NCBI GenBank assembly: GCA_900769345.1
Contig: CAAGGJ010000111.1
Span: 1 to 9,500, forward strand
DNA: 9,500 nt
Reading direction: 5' to 3'
DNA from: Bacteroidales bacterium
GTDB lineage: Bacteria; Bacteroidota; Bacteroidia; Bacteroidales; Muribaculaceae
A model generated the notes under the pieces. That model was given only the letters and a program-made list of their open reading frames with translations. It was not told where the DNA came from and did not search any database. Below, in pieces: positions 1 through 6,535 of the stretch. A program made the translations under genes and the position numbers. Each line of letters starts with the position of its first letter. Within the stretch, counting starts at the first letter, position 1.

Positions 1-5
1 AATAA

Positions 6-326
6 TTATTTCCCTATGTATTTGCTTTCGATATAAGCGAGGAAATCGGTGCGATAAACTTCGCCTATGGGAAGAGCCGCTCCATTGTCGAGCCACACAA
101 AGTTTTTGTTAACTTCGCTTATCAGGTTGAGATTGATGATATATGAGCGATGCACTCGCATAAACGATGCGGGAACGCTTTCGAGAATTTTCTTCATACT
201 TATGAGCACGGTAATGGGCTTTTGATGTGCTAAGTGTATGCGCACATATTCACTCATACCTTCGATGTAGAGAATGTCGGCAGTGCAGATTTTCACTATT
301 CGCGAATCGGTCTTGAAAAATAGGCA
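6..326 (-). pseudogene. LytTR-domain response regulator, 5'-truncated remnant
   Basis: This encodes the C-terminal DNA-binding LytTR domain of a LytR/AlgR-type response regulator. The conserved core is clear: DILYIEGMSEYVRIHL, then a lysine-rich strand, FMRVHRSYIINL and an NGAALPIGEVYR-like end. LytTR domains bind DNA through beta-strands, and in these regulators they follow an N-terminal phosphoreceiver domain of about 120 residues, which is absent here. The frame is open up to 326 (stop at 327-329). Residues before the GTG at 294-296 still match the family (FFKTDSRIVKI, about 291-320), so the GTG is probably not a true start. Homology stops where the esterase remnant on the other strand begins. 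A receiver-less LytTR protein translated from the GTG remains possible. The domain call is firm; calling it a truncated remnant is inference from family architecture. Confidence 0.8.
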
Positions 327-781
327 TTATGGGCAGTTCGGCGGGCGGACACCTCACACTTATGGGTGTGACCTCGTCGATGCACCAAGCCTATTTGCCC
401 ATCGACGAAATCGACCGGACTCCATGCAATGTGCAGTGGGGTATAGGCATTTATCCCGCCTATGTGCTTAGCGACGGCGCCGATGGCGAGAACACCGGCG
501 GCGGAAATGCCGCCGATGACATCATTGTGCCAGATTTCAGTTTCGACCTCGCCACAGCTCCCATGCTATTTATTCACGGCGATGCCGATGGCTACTCGGC
601 AATGGGTTAGGTGAAAGTGTGGGAAAAGATGCGCAGCATGGGTGTGCAGAGCGAACTCCACACATTGTGCCTGCGCCAACACTGTTTCCAAATCAAAGCC
701 TCGCCCGGCACAGGCAGCTACACCTGGCTCGACCGCATAGCACACTTCCTGCGCCACCGAAAAGTGTTACCGCAAGAGTAG
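317..781 (+). pseudogene. alpha/beta-hydrolase (acetyl-esterase-like) fragment with in-frame stop
   Basis: This is the C-terminal part of a secreted-type alpha/beta-hydrolase esterase, of the kind found with polysaccharide-degrading enzymes in Bacteroidetes. Homology begins around KIGIMGSSAGGHL at 317. The nucleophile elbow GSSAG (Ser codon 338-340) is followed by HGDAD (about 575-590, candidate catalytic Asp). After a TAG at 608-610 the same frame continues with VKVWEKMRSMGVQ and LRQHC (candidate His codon 680-682), ending at TAG 779-781. All three presumed triad residues are therefore readable, but the N-terminal half with signal peptide and first strands is missing, and an amber stop splits the rest. 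The ATG at 329 lies inside the nucleophile elbow and cannot be a real start. TAG also ends the intact sigma gene at 1935, so TAG is not being read through here. The family call is good; the natural substrate is unknown. Confidence 0.8.
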
Positions 782-1090
782 ATGCAAAGGCGCTAAATTG
801 TTATGCTTTCTACACCCATGCTTTGTATCTTGGCGGGGAAAATCTATCAAGTATTTGAATTTATAAGTCTTAATCGGATAATTGATTATTCTGGTAAATA
901 TTCTTTAGAATAGTATTTATGGCATTAATTCATCTACTGGAATTTACTAAAAAATGGCACAACGCCTTCGTGGGATTTACGAATAATGGCAACTATTGCT
1001 ATAGTCTGCTCTATCTTGTTAGCATATTTTACTAAAATTAATGTGAATAATGTGCATCAACGGTTGAAATTACAATAAAGTACCGCAGCA

Positions 1091-1114
1091 CAGCCTTGGA
1101 GATGCTGATAGTCA
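1091..1114 (+). repeat. Hairpin repeat, copy 1
   Basis: This segment matches 5440-5463 at 21 of 24 positions in the same orientation, and its first 19 bases also resemble 5359-5377. The shared consensus is YAGCYTYGGAGAKGCTGAT. In each copy the flanks of the GGA triplet pair to form a short hairpin (AGC near the 5' end with GCT near the 3' end). It lies in a gene-free spacer. It looks like a short dispersed intergenic element; its role is unknown. Confidence 0.5.
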
Positions 1115-1199
1115 TAGACAAAAGACAATCGCCACATTTGTGTAATTCTGTGTTAAACAAATCAGGCAAGAAACTTTGCAAAAAAACATCAATTTTGGA

Positions 1200-1237
1200 G
1201 GCTGCGACCGAACCTTGGTTGCAGCCCAAGTGTTTTT
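1200..1237 (+). terminator. Possible terminator/attenuator with two alternative stems
   Basis: Two overlapping stems can form. One is GGCTGC (1200-1205) with GCAGCC (1221-1226), enclosing AACC-TT-GGTT. The other is CTTGG (1214-1218) with CCAAG (1226-1230), followed two bases later by TTTTT (1233-1237). They share bases, so only one can form at a time; the second has the form of a short intrinsic terminator. It sits about 115 bases before the sigma-factor start. The terminator stem is only 5 bp, so this is tentative. Confidence 0.35.
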
Positions 1238-1295
1238 ATTGGAGTCAAAACTATGCAAAACATCTCCATAGCGGCGAATAAATTATTCTTTTGAT

Positions 1296-1303
1296 TAAAT
1301 TTG
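1296..1303 (+). promoter_or_regulatory. Candidate -7 element for the sigma operon
   Basis: TAAATTTG fits the Bacteroidetes housekeeping -7 pattern TAnnTTTG and lies about 50 bases before the sigma-factor start. No TTG/TTTG is present at the expected 19-21 bp upstream, so the promoter may be weak or may rely on an alternative sigma factor (for instance autoregulation by the encoded ECF factor). Confidence 0.3.
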
Positions 1304-1353
1304 AAAAAATTTCTTCACATTAGGTGCAGTATTTGCATAGGGAACAAGATTAA

Positions 1354-1935
1354 ATGATAGAAAGGACTCGGAAAGATTTGAAAACCGAACAGGAAATAGC
1401 GCAATCGGTGGCAGCGGGAGATGCAAAAGCCATCAAGGAGTTGTATGACCGCACCGTGGGTTATATGACCTCTGTGGCGACACGCTACCTCGGCGAAAGC
1501 GACTATGTGAGCGATGTGCTGCAAGATGCCTACATCTATATTATTTCCCACATCGGCAAGTTTGAATACCGCGGCGAGGGTTCGCTCCAAGCTTGGATGA
1601 GCCGAATAGTGGCAAATAAGGCTATCGACCACATGAAAGACGAGGCTAAGCACGAGCGCCTCTTTGTGGCTCAAGACCCGCCCGACTTGCCCGATGACGA
1701 CTGCGACGCCGACTTCGACAATGTGCCCATCGATGCCATTCACTGCATGATTCAGTCGCTCCCGCCGGGCTATCGTATGGTGTTTAACCTCTACGTTTTC
1801 GAAGGCTGCAGCCATAGCGAGATTGCCAAGCGCCTCGGCATCAAAGAGCGCACTTCGGCATCGCAACTGCTCAGAGCCAAACGACTCCTTGCTAAACAAA
1901 TAACTGAATATAAACAACTCATTTACCACCTGTAG
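1354..1935 (+). CDS. ECF-type RNA polymerase sigma factor (sigma-70 family)
   Basis: The 193-residue protein is a two-domain extracytoplasmic-function sigma factor that directs RNA polymerase to a dedicated regulon. Sigma region 2 covers about residues 24-95 and includes DVLQDAYIYIISHIGKF and GSLQAWMSRIVANKAIDHMK. An acidic linker (PPDLPDDDCDADFD, about 109-122) precedes region 4 (about 126-180) with LPPGYRMVFNLYVFEGCSHSEIAKRLGI, the helix-turn-helix that reads the -35 element. Length is normal for the class. ATG 1354 is the first start in the open frame; no clear Shine-Dalgarno is seen, as is common in Bacteroidetes. The stop lies 3 bases before the next gene, which encodes the presumed cognate anti-sigma factor, so the two are surely co-transcribed and probably coupled in translation. 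It resembles Das-type (Dma-associated) sigma factors by context. Confidence 0.93.
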   Translation: MIERTRKDLKTEQEIAQSVAAGDAKAIKELYDRTVGYMTSVATRYLGESDYVSDVLQDAYIYIISHIGKFEYRGEGSLQAWMSRIVANKAIDHMKDEAKHERLFVAQDPPDLPDDDCDADFDNVPIDAIHCMIQSLPPGYRMVFNLYVFEGCSHSEIAKRLGIKERTSASQLLRAKRLLAKQITEYKQLIYHL

Positions 1936-1938
1936 ACT

Positions 1939-3174
1939 ATGGAACAAGATTGGTCGAAAAAACTAAAGCAACGCATGGAGAGCCATGAAATGGCAGCTCC
2001 TGAGGCTTTGTGGCAACGTATTGAGAGCAACTTGGCAAGTGCTCAGGTGGCTAAAAACAAGCACCGCGGCGCTGTGGTGTGGATGCGCCGTGCAGCGGCT
2101 GCAGCAGCTGTGACTGCATTAGTGGCAACGGCGGCGTGGTTTGCCCTTCAATCGCCTCAACTGCCTTCGGCTACCAATTTGATGGCTGAGCATAACGATG
2201 CTAATCACGATGACCAAATGCCCGAAATAAAGCCCACAATAGTGCCCGAAGACCAAGCCGACGAAGCCTCTATCGAGAAGGTGCAACGCCTCACCGTGGC
2301 AAGTGCAACACCTCGCGCAATTCTCGCTGCCGAGACTCCCGACACCGCAGCAGTGGCTTCGCAAAGCGAATCAGTGGAGATGGCTGTGACAGACCTCACT
2401 CCTGCCACGCGAGCCTCCAATGACCAACCCGCGGCAAAAAAACAAGCCGAACAACCCCAACAACGCACCGTCACAGCTTCGGCCGACGATGCCAATGGCA
2501 CCTCTTTATGGCAAGATATTAAAATCAACAAGCCGCGCAAAAATCGCTGGAGCACCGGCCTGTATGCCTCGAGCAGTATCGGCGAACAGGCGACAAAGGG
2601 CCAGGCAGTGCTATTGGATGCTGCCAACAGTTTTACCGGAGTGCAAAGCAGTCTCCCGCTCCAAACACTTAAGCGAGACCCTAAACTCACCCACAATCTG
2701 CCCGGCGAAGTGGGCGTGAGAGTGAAATACGATATCACCGACCGCATATTTGTGGAAGGCGGCGTAGGATATGCCTATCTCTCGAGCGACTACGCCAACG
2801 ATGTGATAAAACTCAAGCAGACTCTGCACTATGTGGGCGTGCCCGTGAATGTGGGCTACACATTCTGGCGCCGCGGCATATTTGCAGCCTATGCATCGGC
2901 AGGTGTGAAAGGCGAAAAACTCGTGAGCGGCGAACGCAAGACCGAATACCTCTCGGGCGAGCCCGTGGTGGAAAAACAAAGCATAAGCGAAAAGCAACTG
3001 CAGTGGTCGATAGGCGGTACCGTGGGCGTGGAAATGAAACTTGTGGACCATGTGAGCCTCTTTGCCGAGCCCGGAGTGGTGCACCACTTCGATAACGGCA
3101 GCGACGTGGAAAATGTGTATAAAGAACGCCCCACCGACTTCAGCCTGCGCGTGGGATTGAGATTAACGAAATAA
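1939..3174 (+). CDS. Dual-membrane-spanning anti-sigma factor: N-terminal anti-sigma region, inner-membrane helix, C-terminal outer-membrane beta-barrel
   Basis: The 411-residue protein joins parts that normally sit in different membranes. Residues 1-48 are a charged cytoplasmic segment (MEQDWSKKLKQRME, PEALWQRIE) typical of the short anti-sigma end in this Bacteroidetes group. Residues 49-70 form one alanine-rich transmembrane helix after WMRR. Residues about 71-204 are a low-complexity Ala/Thr/Glu/Gln linker. Residues about 205-411 are beta-strand-rich with an alternating aromatic/glycine pattern (GVRVKYDITDRIFVEGGVGYAY, and final strand FSLRVGLRLTK), as in outer-membrane beta-barrels. There is no cleavable signal peptide. 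The simplest reading is a protein anchored in the inner membrane whose barrel sits in the outer membrane, holding the upstream sigma factor until the envelope is disturbed. I recall this architecture as the Dma family of B. thetaiotaomicron, linked to vesiculation. The layout is seen; sigma binding is inferred from synteny and family. Confidence 0.82.
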   Translation: MEQDWSKKLKQRMESHEMAAPEALWQRIESNLASAQVAKNKHRGAVVWMRRAAAAAAVTALVATAAWFALQSPQLPSATNLMAEHNDANHDDQMPEIKPTIVPEDQADEASIEKVQRLTVASATPRAILAAETPDTAAVASQSESVEMAVTDLTPATRASNDQPAAKKQAEQPQQRTVTASADDANGTSLWQDIKINKPRKNRWSTGLYASSSIGEQATKGQAVLLDAANSFTGVQSSLPLQTLKRDPKLTHNLPGEVGVRVKYDITDRIFVEGGVGYAYLSSDYANDVIKLKQTLHYVGVPVNVGYTFWRRGIFAAYASAGVKGEKLVSGERKTEYLSGEPVVEKQSISEKQLQWSIGGTVGVEMKLVDHVSLFAEPGVVHHFDNGSDVENVYKERPTDFSLRVGLRLTK

Positions 3175-3194
3175 ATTAATAACCAAATAGAATT

Positions 3195-3932
3195 ATGAAA
3201 AAGTTGAAATTTTTATTTGCCTCAATGGCATTGATATTATCATCGGCCGTCTTCGTATCGTGCGACGACGATGACGCCGAACGTGTGAATGTGGTGTCGG
3301 CTCTCGTCACCATCAAGACCGACGACGACGGAAAAAGCTATTTTCAAGTAGACAAAAACACAGTGGCACACCTCACCAACGTGAGCGGAAAACTCTACGA
3401 AGGCAAAGAAGTGCGTGCCTTGACCCAATTCGAACTGCTTAACGCCGAGGAAGCCAACTCCGGTGATATGCAAGCGCGCGTGTTCTGGGTCGACAGTATT
3501 CTCACCAAAAAGACCGTGCCCACCATCGACAAAGAAACCGATGCCCAATATGGCAACGACCCGCTCGAAGTGGCTCGCACATGGACAACCGTAGCCGAAG
3601 ACGGATACGTAACACTGCATTTCTTCACCCGCTGGGGATTCGGCGGCAAGCACCGCGTAACATTGGTGAGCGGAGTGAATCCCGAAAACCCATTTGAATT
3701 TAATTTCCATCACAACGCCTTCGGTGACCTCGATGGACAGATGTCATACGGCATCGTGGCATTTAATATCAAGGATATTATTGCCCAAGCTGGCGTAGAA
3801 CCCAAGGAAATCACTATCAACATAGATAGTTTCAACGGCAAAAAGTCGTTTACGCTAAAATATAATCCAGTTCCCGGCGATGAAGAGCGCAATCCGCAAG
3901 ACCTCGCCAATATGAACGTGAAAGTGGAATAA
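3195..3932 (+). CDS. NigD-like lipoprotein
   Basis: The 245-residue protein has a lipoprotein signal (MKKLKFLFASMALILSSAVF) and lipid-acceptor Cys23 directly followed by DDDDAE. An acidic run just after the cysteine is the Bacteroidetes signal for export to the cell surface, so it is probably on the outer leaflet. Residues about 33-100 match a NigD-type N-terminal OB fold, and about 125-245 its C-terminal beta-sandwich (WGFGGKHRVTLV, KEITINIDSF, KKSFTLKYNP). NigD was named from the nigrescin locus of Prevotella nigrescens, but the homologues have no settled biochemical role. It lies 20 bases after the dual-membrane anti-sigma gene with an A-rich spacer, and is the last gene before a strong terminator. 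I recall a NigD-family lipoprotein as an output of the Dma pathway in B. thetaiotaomicron, which this arrangement echoes. Confidence 0.82.
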   Translation: MKKLKFLFASMALILSSAVFVSCDDDDAERVNVVSALVTIKTDDDGKSYFQVDKNTVAHLTNVSGKLYEGKEVRALTQFELLNAEEANSGDMQARVFWVDSILTKKTVPTIDKETDAQYGNDPLEVARTWTTVAEDGYVTLHFFTRWGFGGKHRVTLVSGVNPENPFEFNFHHNAFGDLDGQMSYGIVAFNIKDIIAQAGVEPKEITINIDSFNGKKSFTLKYNPVPGDEERNPQDLANMNVKVE

Positions 3933-3933
3933 C

Positions 3934-3955
3934 TCGATTTTATTATCGATTTTTA
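3934..3955 (+). terminator. Weak first terminator-like hairpin after the lipoprotein gene
   Basis: TCGAT (3934-3938) can pair with ATCGA (3945-3949) around a 6-base loop, followed by a short T-run. The stem is short and A+T-rich, so on its own it would end transcription poorly. It lies two bases after the stop codon and in front of the strong hairpin at 3969. Confidence 0.3.
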
Positions 3956-3968
3956 TGGTGTTTAGTCG

Positions 3969-4007
3969 GGGACCTTTGGCGCATATCTGCCAAAGGTCCC
4001 TATTTTG
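3969..4007 (+). terminator. Strong intrinsic terminator of the sigma operon
   Basis: GGGACCTTTGGC (3969-3980) pairs perfectly with GCCAAAGGTCCC (3989-4000), a 12-bp stem with an 8-base loop, followed by TATTTTG. It lies between two convergent genes. The T-rich tail is only on the plus side, so it serves the sigma operon first; it may also stop read-through from the porin gene on the other strand. Confidence 0.85.
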
Positions 4008-4043
4008 TGCCACATCGGCAAACTCACATCGATGCAAATATCG

Positions 4044-5174
4044 TCAGAACTTTATCATCAATTCGCACACTATCTTATCCTGCTCACTCTCCTTGGCTCC
4101 GCCCGCGGGATACCAATATTTTTCGTAATTCACGCGCAAGCAAGTGGGAAAATAAGGGTTTCTAAAATGTAGTGTGGCGCCTAATGTCATGCGGTGGCGT
4201 TCGGCATCGGTCATTTGGAGCAAATTGACATTATCTTCATCAAATCCGCTTTTACCCGACGAATGGTTCTGCATCCAGTCGTAGCGGCCAAGCCATGAGA
4301 TGCTTTTCACAAGGCCGCGCTTGCTACCTATCGATTGATTAAAGATAATCATGGCATTCACGGCATTGCAATCTGTAAAAGTATGGTTGGCATAGGTTTT
4401 GTGCAAAAACTCAGCCTCGATGTGCCATTGGCGATTATCGAAATAAGCGCCGAAGTCATAACTCGTGTACGAAGCCTCGCGTTGTGCTATCTGTTGGTGT
4501 TGAATACTCGGCACCAAAGCCACCTGACTGATGGGAAAATACTGAATGCGAGCCGAATAAGCCGGCGTCGAAAACCAAGCCGTCTTCTGATTGTCGAGAT
4601 TGCTGCCGTTAAATACCCCGGCATCTATCGAAAGCACTCTGCGACTATCTTGCAGAAAGTCATAACCGGCTTGGAAGCCCACATCGCGCATATCGCCCAC
4701 CTGCTTGGCAATGAAACTGCGATTGGCAAAATATTGCGCCGAGGGATTGCGATGGGCGTCGATGGTAAACGGCATGCGCTGCTGTCCCACGGTGAGCCTG
4801 AGCGACTTCCACGGAAGCACACGCACCCAAGCGTCTTTCATCTTGATAGCACTCTCATCGCAGAGGTCCACCTCGAGTTTGTATTCCGATATAGGCGCAA
4901 ATTTCCCGCTTACAGCCAAACGGGCATTGCGCACCTCGAAGCGCCCCTTGTCGAGGTCGGGCTGATATTCAAATTTTCCACGGAGTATACCGCTGACTTT
5001 AGGCATATAGTTATGCTTGGTTTGTTGCTCCTGCAGCGATCGCTCCAATGCCGTCAAACGCTCCTCTACAGTCTGACCCGCTGCCACTGCTGAGCCTACA
5101 AGCAATAATCCAGCCGCCAATATTCCCGCAAAAATAAGTTTTTGTCTGCGTACGATTGCGCTTATATACATCAT
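4044..5174 (-). CDS. Phosphate-selective porin O/P-type outer-membrane porin
   Basis: The 376-residue protein is an outer-membrane beta-barrel of the OprO/OprP porin family, which forms anion or phosphate/polyphosphate channels in Pseudomonas; substrates of Bacteroidetes members are mostly untested. Residues about 11-33 form a signal peptide ending near AVAAGQ. Residues 35-52 (TVEERLTALERSLQEQQ) are a short coiled coil, as in trimeric porins. The barrel begins at about 58 with GILRGKFEYQPD, FEVRNARLAVSGKFAP and EYKLEVDL, followed by the family hallmark LRLTVGQQRMPFTIDA and, later, paired strands to the end. The C-terminal residue is Phe (LMIKF), the usual barrel-assembly signal. Two ATG codons are adjacent at 5169-5174; either could start. 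It is a single gene, convergent with the sigma operon. Nothing suggests truncation. Confidence 0.88.
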   Translation of the reverse strand: MMYISAIVRRQKLIFAGILAAGLLLVGSAVAAGQTVEERLTALERSLQEQQTKHNYMPKVSGILRGKFEYQPDLDKGRFEVRNARLAVSGKFAPISEYKLEVDLCDESAIKMKDAWVRVLPWKSLRLTVGQQRMPFTIDAHRNPSAQYFANRSFIAKQVGDMRDVGFQAGYDFLQDSRRVLSIDAGVFNGSNLDNQKTAWFSTPAYSARIQYFPISQVALVPSIQHQQIAQREASYTSYDFGAYFDNRQWHIEAEFLHKTYANHTFTDCNAVNAMIIFNQSIGSKRGLVKSISWLGRYDWMQNHSSGKSGFDEDNVNLLQMTDAERHRMTLGATLHFRNPYFPTCLRVNYEKYWYPAGGAKESEQDKIVCELMIKF

Positions 5175-5216
5175 TTCACATCAAACAGGGATTTGGTTCG
5201 CTCCTACTTGACAATG

Positions 5217-5224
5217 CAAAAATA
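5217..5224 (-). promoter_or_regulatory. Candidate -7 element for the porin gene
   Basis: On the minus strand this reads TATTTTTG, matching TAnnTTTG, about 43 bases upstream of the porin start. The nearest good TTTG upstream is about 25 bp away, longer than the 19-21 bp norm, so the match is partial. Confidence 0.3.
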
Positions 5225-5357
5225 ATCATCACAAACAATGAAAATATTACAAAACGGTAAAAATCGATTACCTTGCCATAGAAAGCCGACATTCCTACAC
5301 CGATAAACTCACTTTGAGCGACTGTGCGCAAAATCCGTGATATAAAAACACAGCCGC

Positions 5358-5463
5358 TTAGCCTCGGAGAGGCTGATTTATGGTTAGCACCATAGAGAGA
5401 GCAGCTATCGGTGGTGCACGTCCCCAACCGCCGGAAAACCAGCTTCGGAGATGCTGATAATCA
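5358..5463 (+). repeat. Cluster of small hairpins, related to the repeat at 1091
   Basis: Three hairpins occur in about 100 bases. AGCCTC-GGA-GAGGCT (5360-5374) is a perfect 6-bp stem. TATGGT-TAGC-ACCATA (5379-5394) is also a perfect 6-bp stem. CAGCTTC-GGA-GATGCTG (5440-5456) has one mismatch. The first and third are versions of the same 19-base unit (YAGCYTYGGAGAKGCTGAT) and of the copy at 1091, all on the plus strand. The stretch between (5395-5439) contains CGGT and ACCG arms around GTGCAC. The whole looks like a structured, mobile or REP-like intergenic element rather than a terminator, since no T-run follows any stem. Confidence 0.5.
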
Positions 5464-5503
5464 CCCAACCAATACCATTAATATCTCACACGACTTCATC
5501 AGA

Positions 5504-6505
5504 TTACCTAAAAAAGACACTACGAACCCCATTGCAAATCTTATCCAACGGAGTCAGCCATATCCTAATTTTATCAATGGCTATACACAAAAATAAAAAT
5601 ATTACAAGAGCAAAGAATATGGCTACAATGCCCAACAATTCGCCGCCAAAATCATAAATCATACGTATCGCTTCCTTATACCCATCCCAAAGATAGGGGT
5701 TTACATGTATCAAGTAAACTGAAAAAGCCGAAGTTGCGCAATAATTAACAAACTTACTCTTGAAATTAAGTCGAGTGAATGCTAAAAACAGTAAAACAGA
5801 TGCAATAACCACTAAAGGACAATCGTAATGTAGGTATGACACAAGCATTATTTCTCCACAAATGTGTAATTGAACGAATTGCCAAAGTGCCACGGCTAAA
5901 GAAATAAGCAAATATGCAGCAATATAAAACCTACCACTTTTACGCGTCAGCCTTTCTCCATACAATTTTATATAGCGTGCAAGCATATAGAGCCCAATAA
6001 ATGCCATCGCAGAATAGCCGGCTGCAAATCCTCCTGTACCCCCTATCCAGCCATAGAGAAACTCAAATCCATAAAAACATAACAACACAAGTTCAAATTG
6101 TCGCTTTGTAGTTGATTCGGCAAAGGCATTTAACACAGGAGATAATAGATATAATAGAATATACGATACCACAAACCAATAATATCGGCCAACTATCAGT
6201 ATCCCCATAAAATCACGCAAATGCAATGTCGGTTTTTGAAATACCCAATATGCTATGAAGATAATAACAGAATATGTAAAAACTTGAACAAGCAAGTTAA
6301 CAAAACCCTTAAGTTTCAGCTTAATACCAAACCAACCGGATATTAAAACATACACATTAACTGCTACGATGCACAACTGCTCCGCCAATATTCTTCCAAA
6401 TGACTTCAATGCCTCGTTATGCACATCTTCGGCAGATGGACTACCAAACGCAATGTAATTAGCATGCAACATTAGCACCATAAGCATTGCAATAATCCGC
6501 AACAA
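5504..6505 (-). CDS. Acyltransferase family 3 membrane protein (cell-surface O-acylation); start codon uncertain
   Basis: This multi-pass membrane acyltransferase belongs to the family that moves acetyl or other acyl groups onto surface glycans. The hallmarks are ELLRIIAMLMVLMLHANY with the conserved His in the first membrane helix, ISGWFGIK, and FSVYLIHVNPYLW near the C-terminus. About ten hydrophobic segments are present, and about 333 residues from TTG 6503-6505 is near family length. The family's conserved start (NRHSGIE) is encoded in frame up to about 6527, but no ATG, GTG or TTG exists there before the stop at 6539-6541. A G7 tract (6529-6535) lies exactly at this point. One extra G would join the frame to an ATG at 6556-6558, adding MGLTIINKGG. 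So the gene is either phase-off, broken, or starts inefficiently at TTG. It is clearly A+T-richer than its neighbours, suggesting transfer. Confidence 0.8.
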   Translation of the reverse strand: MLRIIAMLMVLMLHANYIAFGSPSAEDVHNEALKSFGRILAEQLCIVAVNVYVLISGWFGIKLKLKGFVNLLVQVFTYSVIIFIAYWVFQKPTLHLRDFMGILIVGRYYWFVVSYILLYLLSPVLNAFAESTTKRQFELVLLCFYGFEFLYGWIGGTGGFAAGYSAMAFIGLYMLARYIKLYGERLTRKSGRFYIAAYLLISLAVALWQFVQLHICGEIMLVSYLHYDCPLVVIASVLLFLAFTRLNFKSKFVNYCATSAFSVYLIHVNPYLWDGYKEAIRMIYDFGGELLGIVAIFFALVIFLFLCIAIDKIRIWLTPLDKICNGVRSVFFR

Positions 6506-6528
6506 CTCTATTCCCGAATGCCTATTTA

Positions 6529-6535
6529 CCCCCCC
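6529..6535 (-). repeat. G7 homopolymer at the acyltransferase 5' end
   Basis: Seven consecutive G on the coding strand separate a 10-codon frame starting at ATG 6556-6558 (ending at TAA 6526-6528) from the acyltransferase frame. With eight G the two frames fuse into one uninterrupted protein. Such tracts change length by slipped-strand replication and are also common sequencing or assembly error sites. Confidence 0.6.

Larger units (their letters stand above)
782..1353. other. Gene-poor A+T-rich spacer
   Basis: No ORF here resembles a protein. The stretch is visibly richer in A+T than the flanking genes. It holds an AT-rich palindrome TATTCTTTAGAATA at 899-912, one copy of a hairpin repeat (1091-1114), a pair of competing stems with a T-run (1200-1237), and a 13-codon ORF (1253-1294) with GGAG eight bases before its ATG. 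It also holds the start region of the sigma operon. It sits next to two gene remnants, so it may be decayed former coding sequence, but nothing readable remains. Confidence 0.6.
5175..5503. other. Intergenic region between porin and acyltransferase
   Basis: No real gene is visible. The porin promoter and 5' leader occupy the left part. A 17-base hairpin GGTAA-AAATCGA-TTACC lies in the middle (about 5256-5272). The right part (5358-5463) is a hairpin cluster described separately. An open frame of 83 codons on the minus strand runs through the hairpin cluster and the porin promoter and looks like chance. Confidence 0.6.

Noticed and set aside
608..610. TAG as a recoded sense codon in the esterase
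   Set aside because: TAG is the normal stop of the sigma factor gene (1933-1935), and the esterase already lacks its N-terminal half, so simple decay is the better explanation.
899..912. Palindrome TATTCTTTAGAATA as an operator
   Set aside because: It lies in very A+T-rich DNA far from any gene start; chance is likely.
1315..1947. 210-codon minus-strand ORF opposite the sigma factor
   Set aside because: The plus strand encodes a clear sigma factor with regions 2 and 4; the opposite frame is its shadow.
2205..3087. Long minus-strand frames opposite the anti-sigma/barrel gene
   Set aside because: They are shadows of a clear plus-strand gene, with Cys/His/Ser-rich low-complexity translations.
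5176..5427. 83-codon minus-strand ORF with a hydrophobic C-terminus
   Set aside because: It runs through the hairpin cluster and the presumed porin promoter, and its first half is simply a reading of the repeat. No family resemblance or ribosome site was seen.
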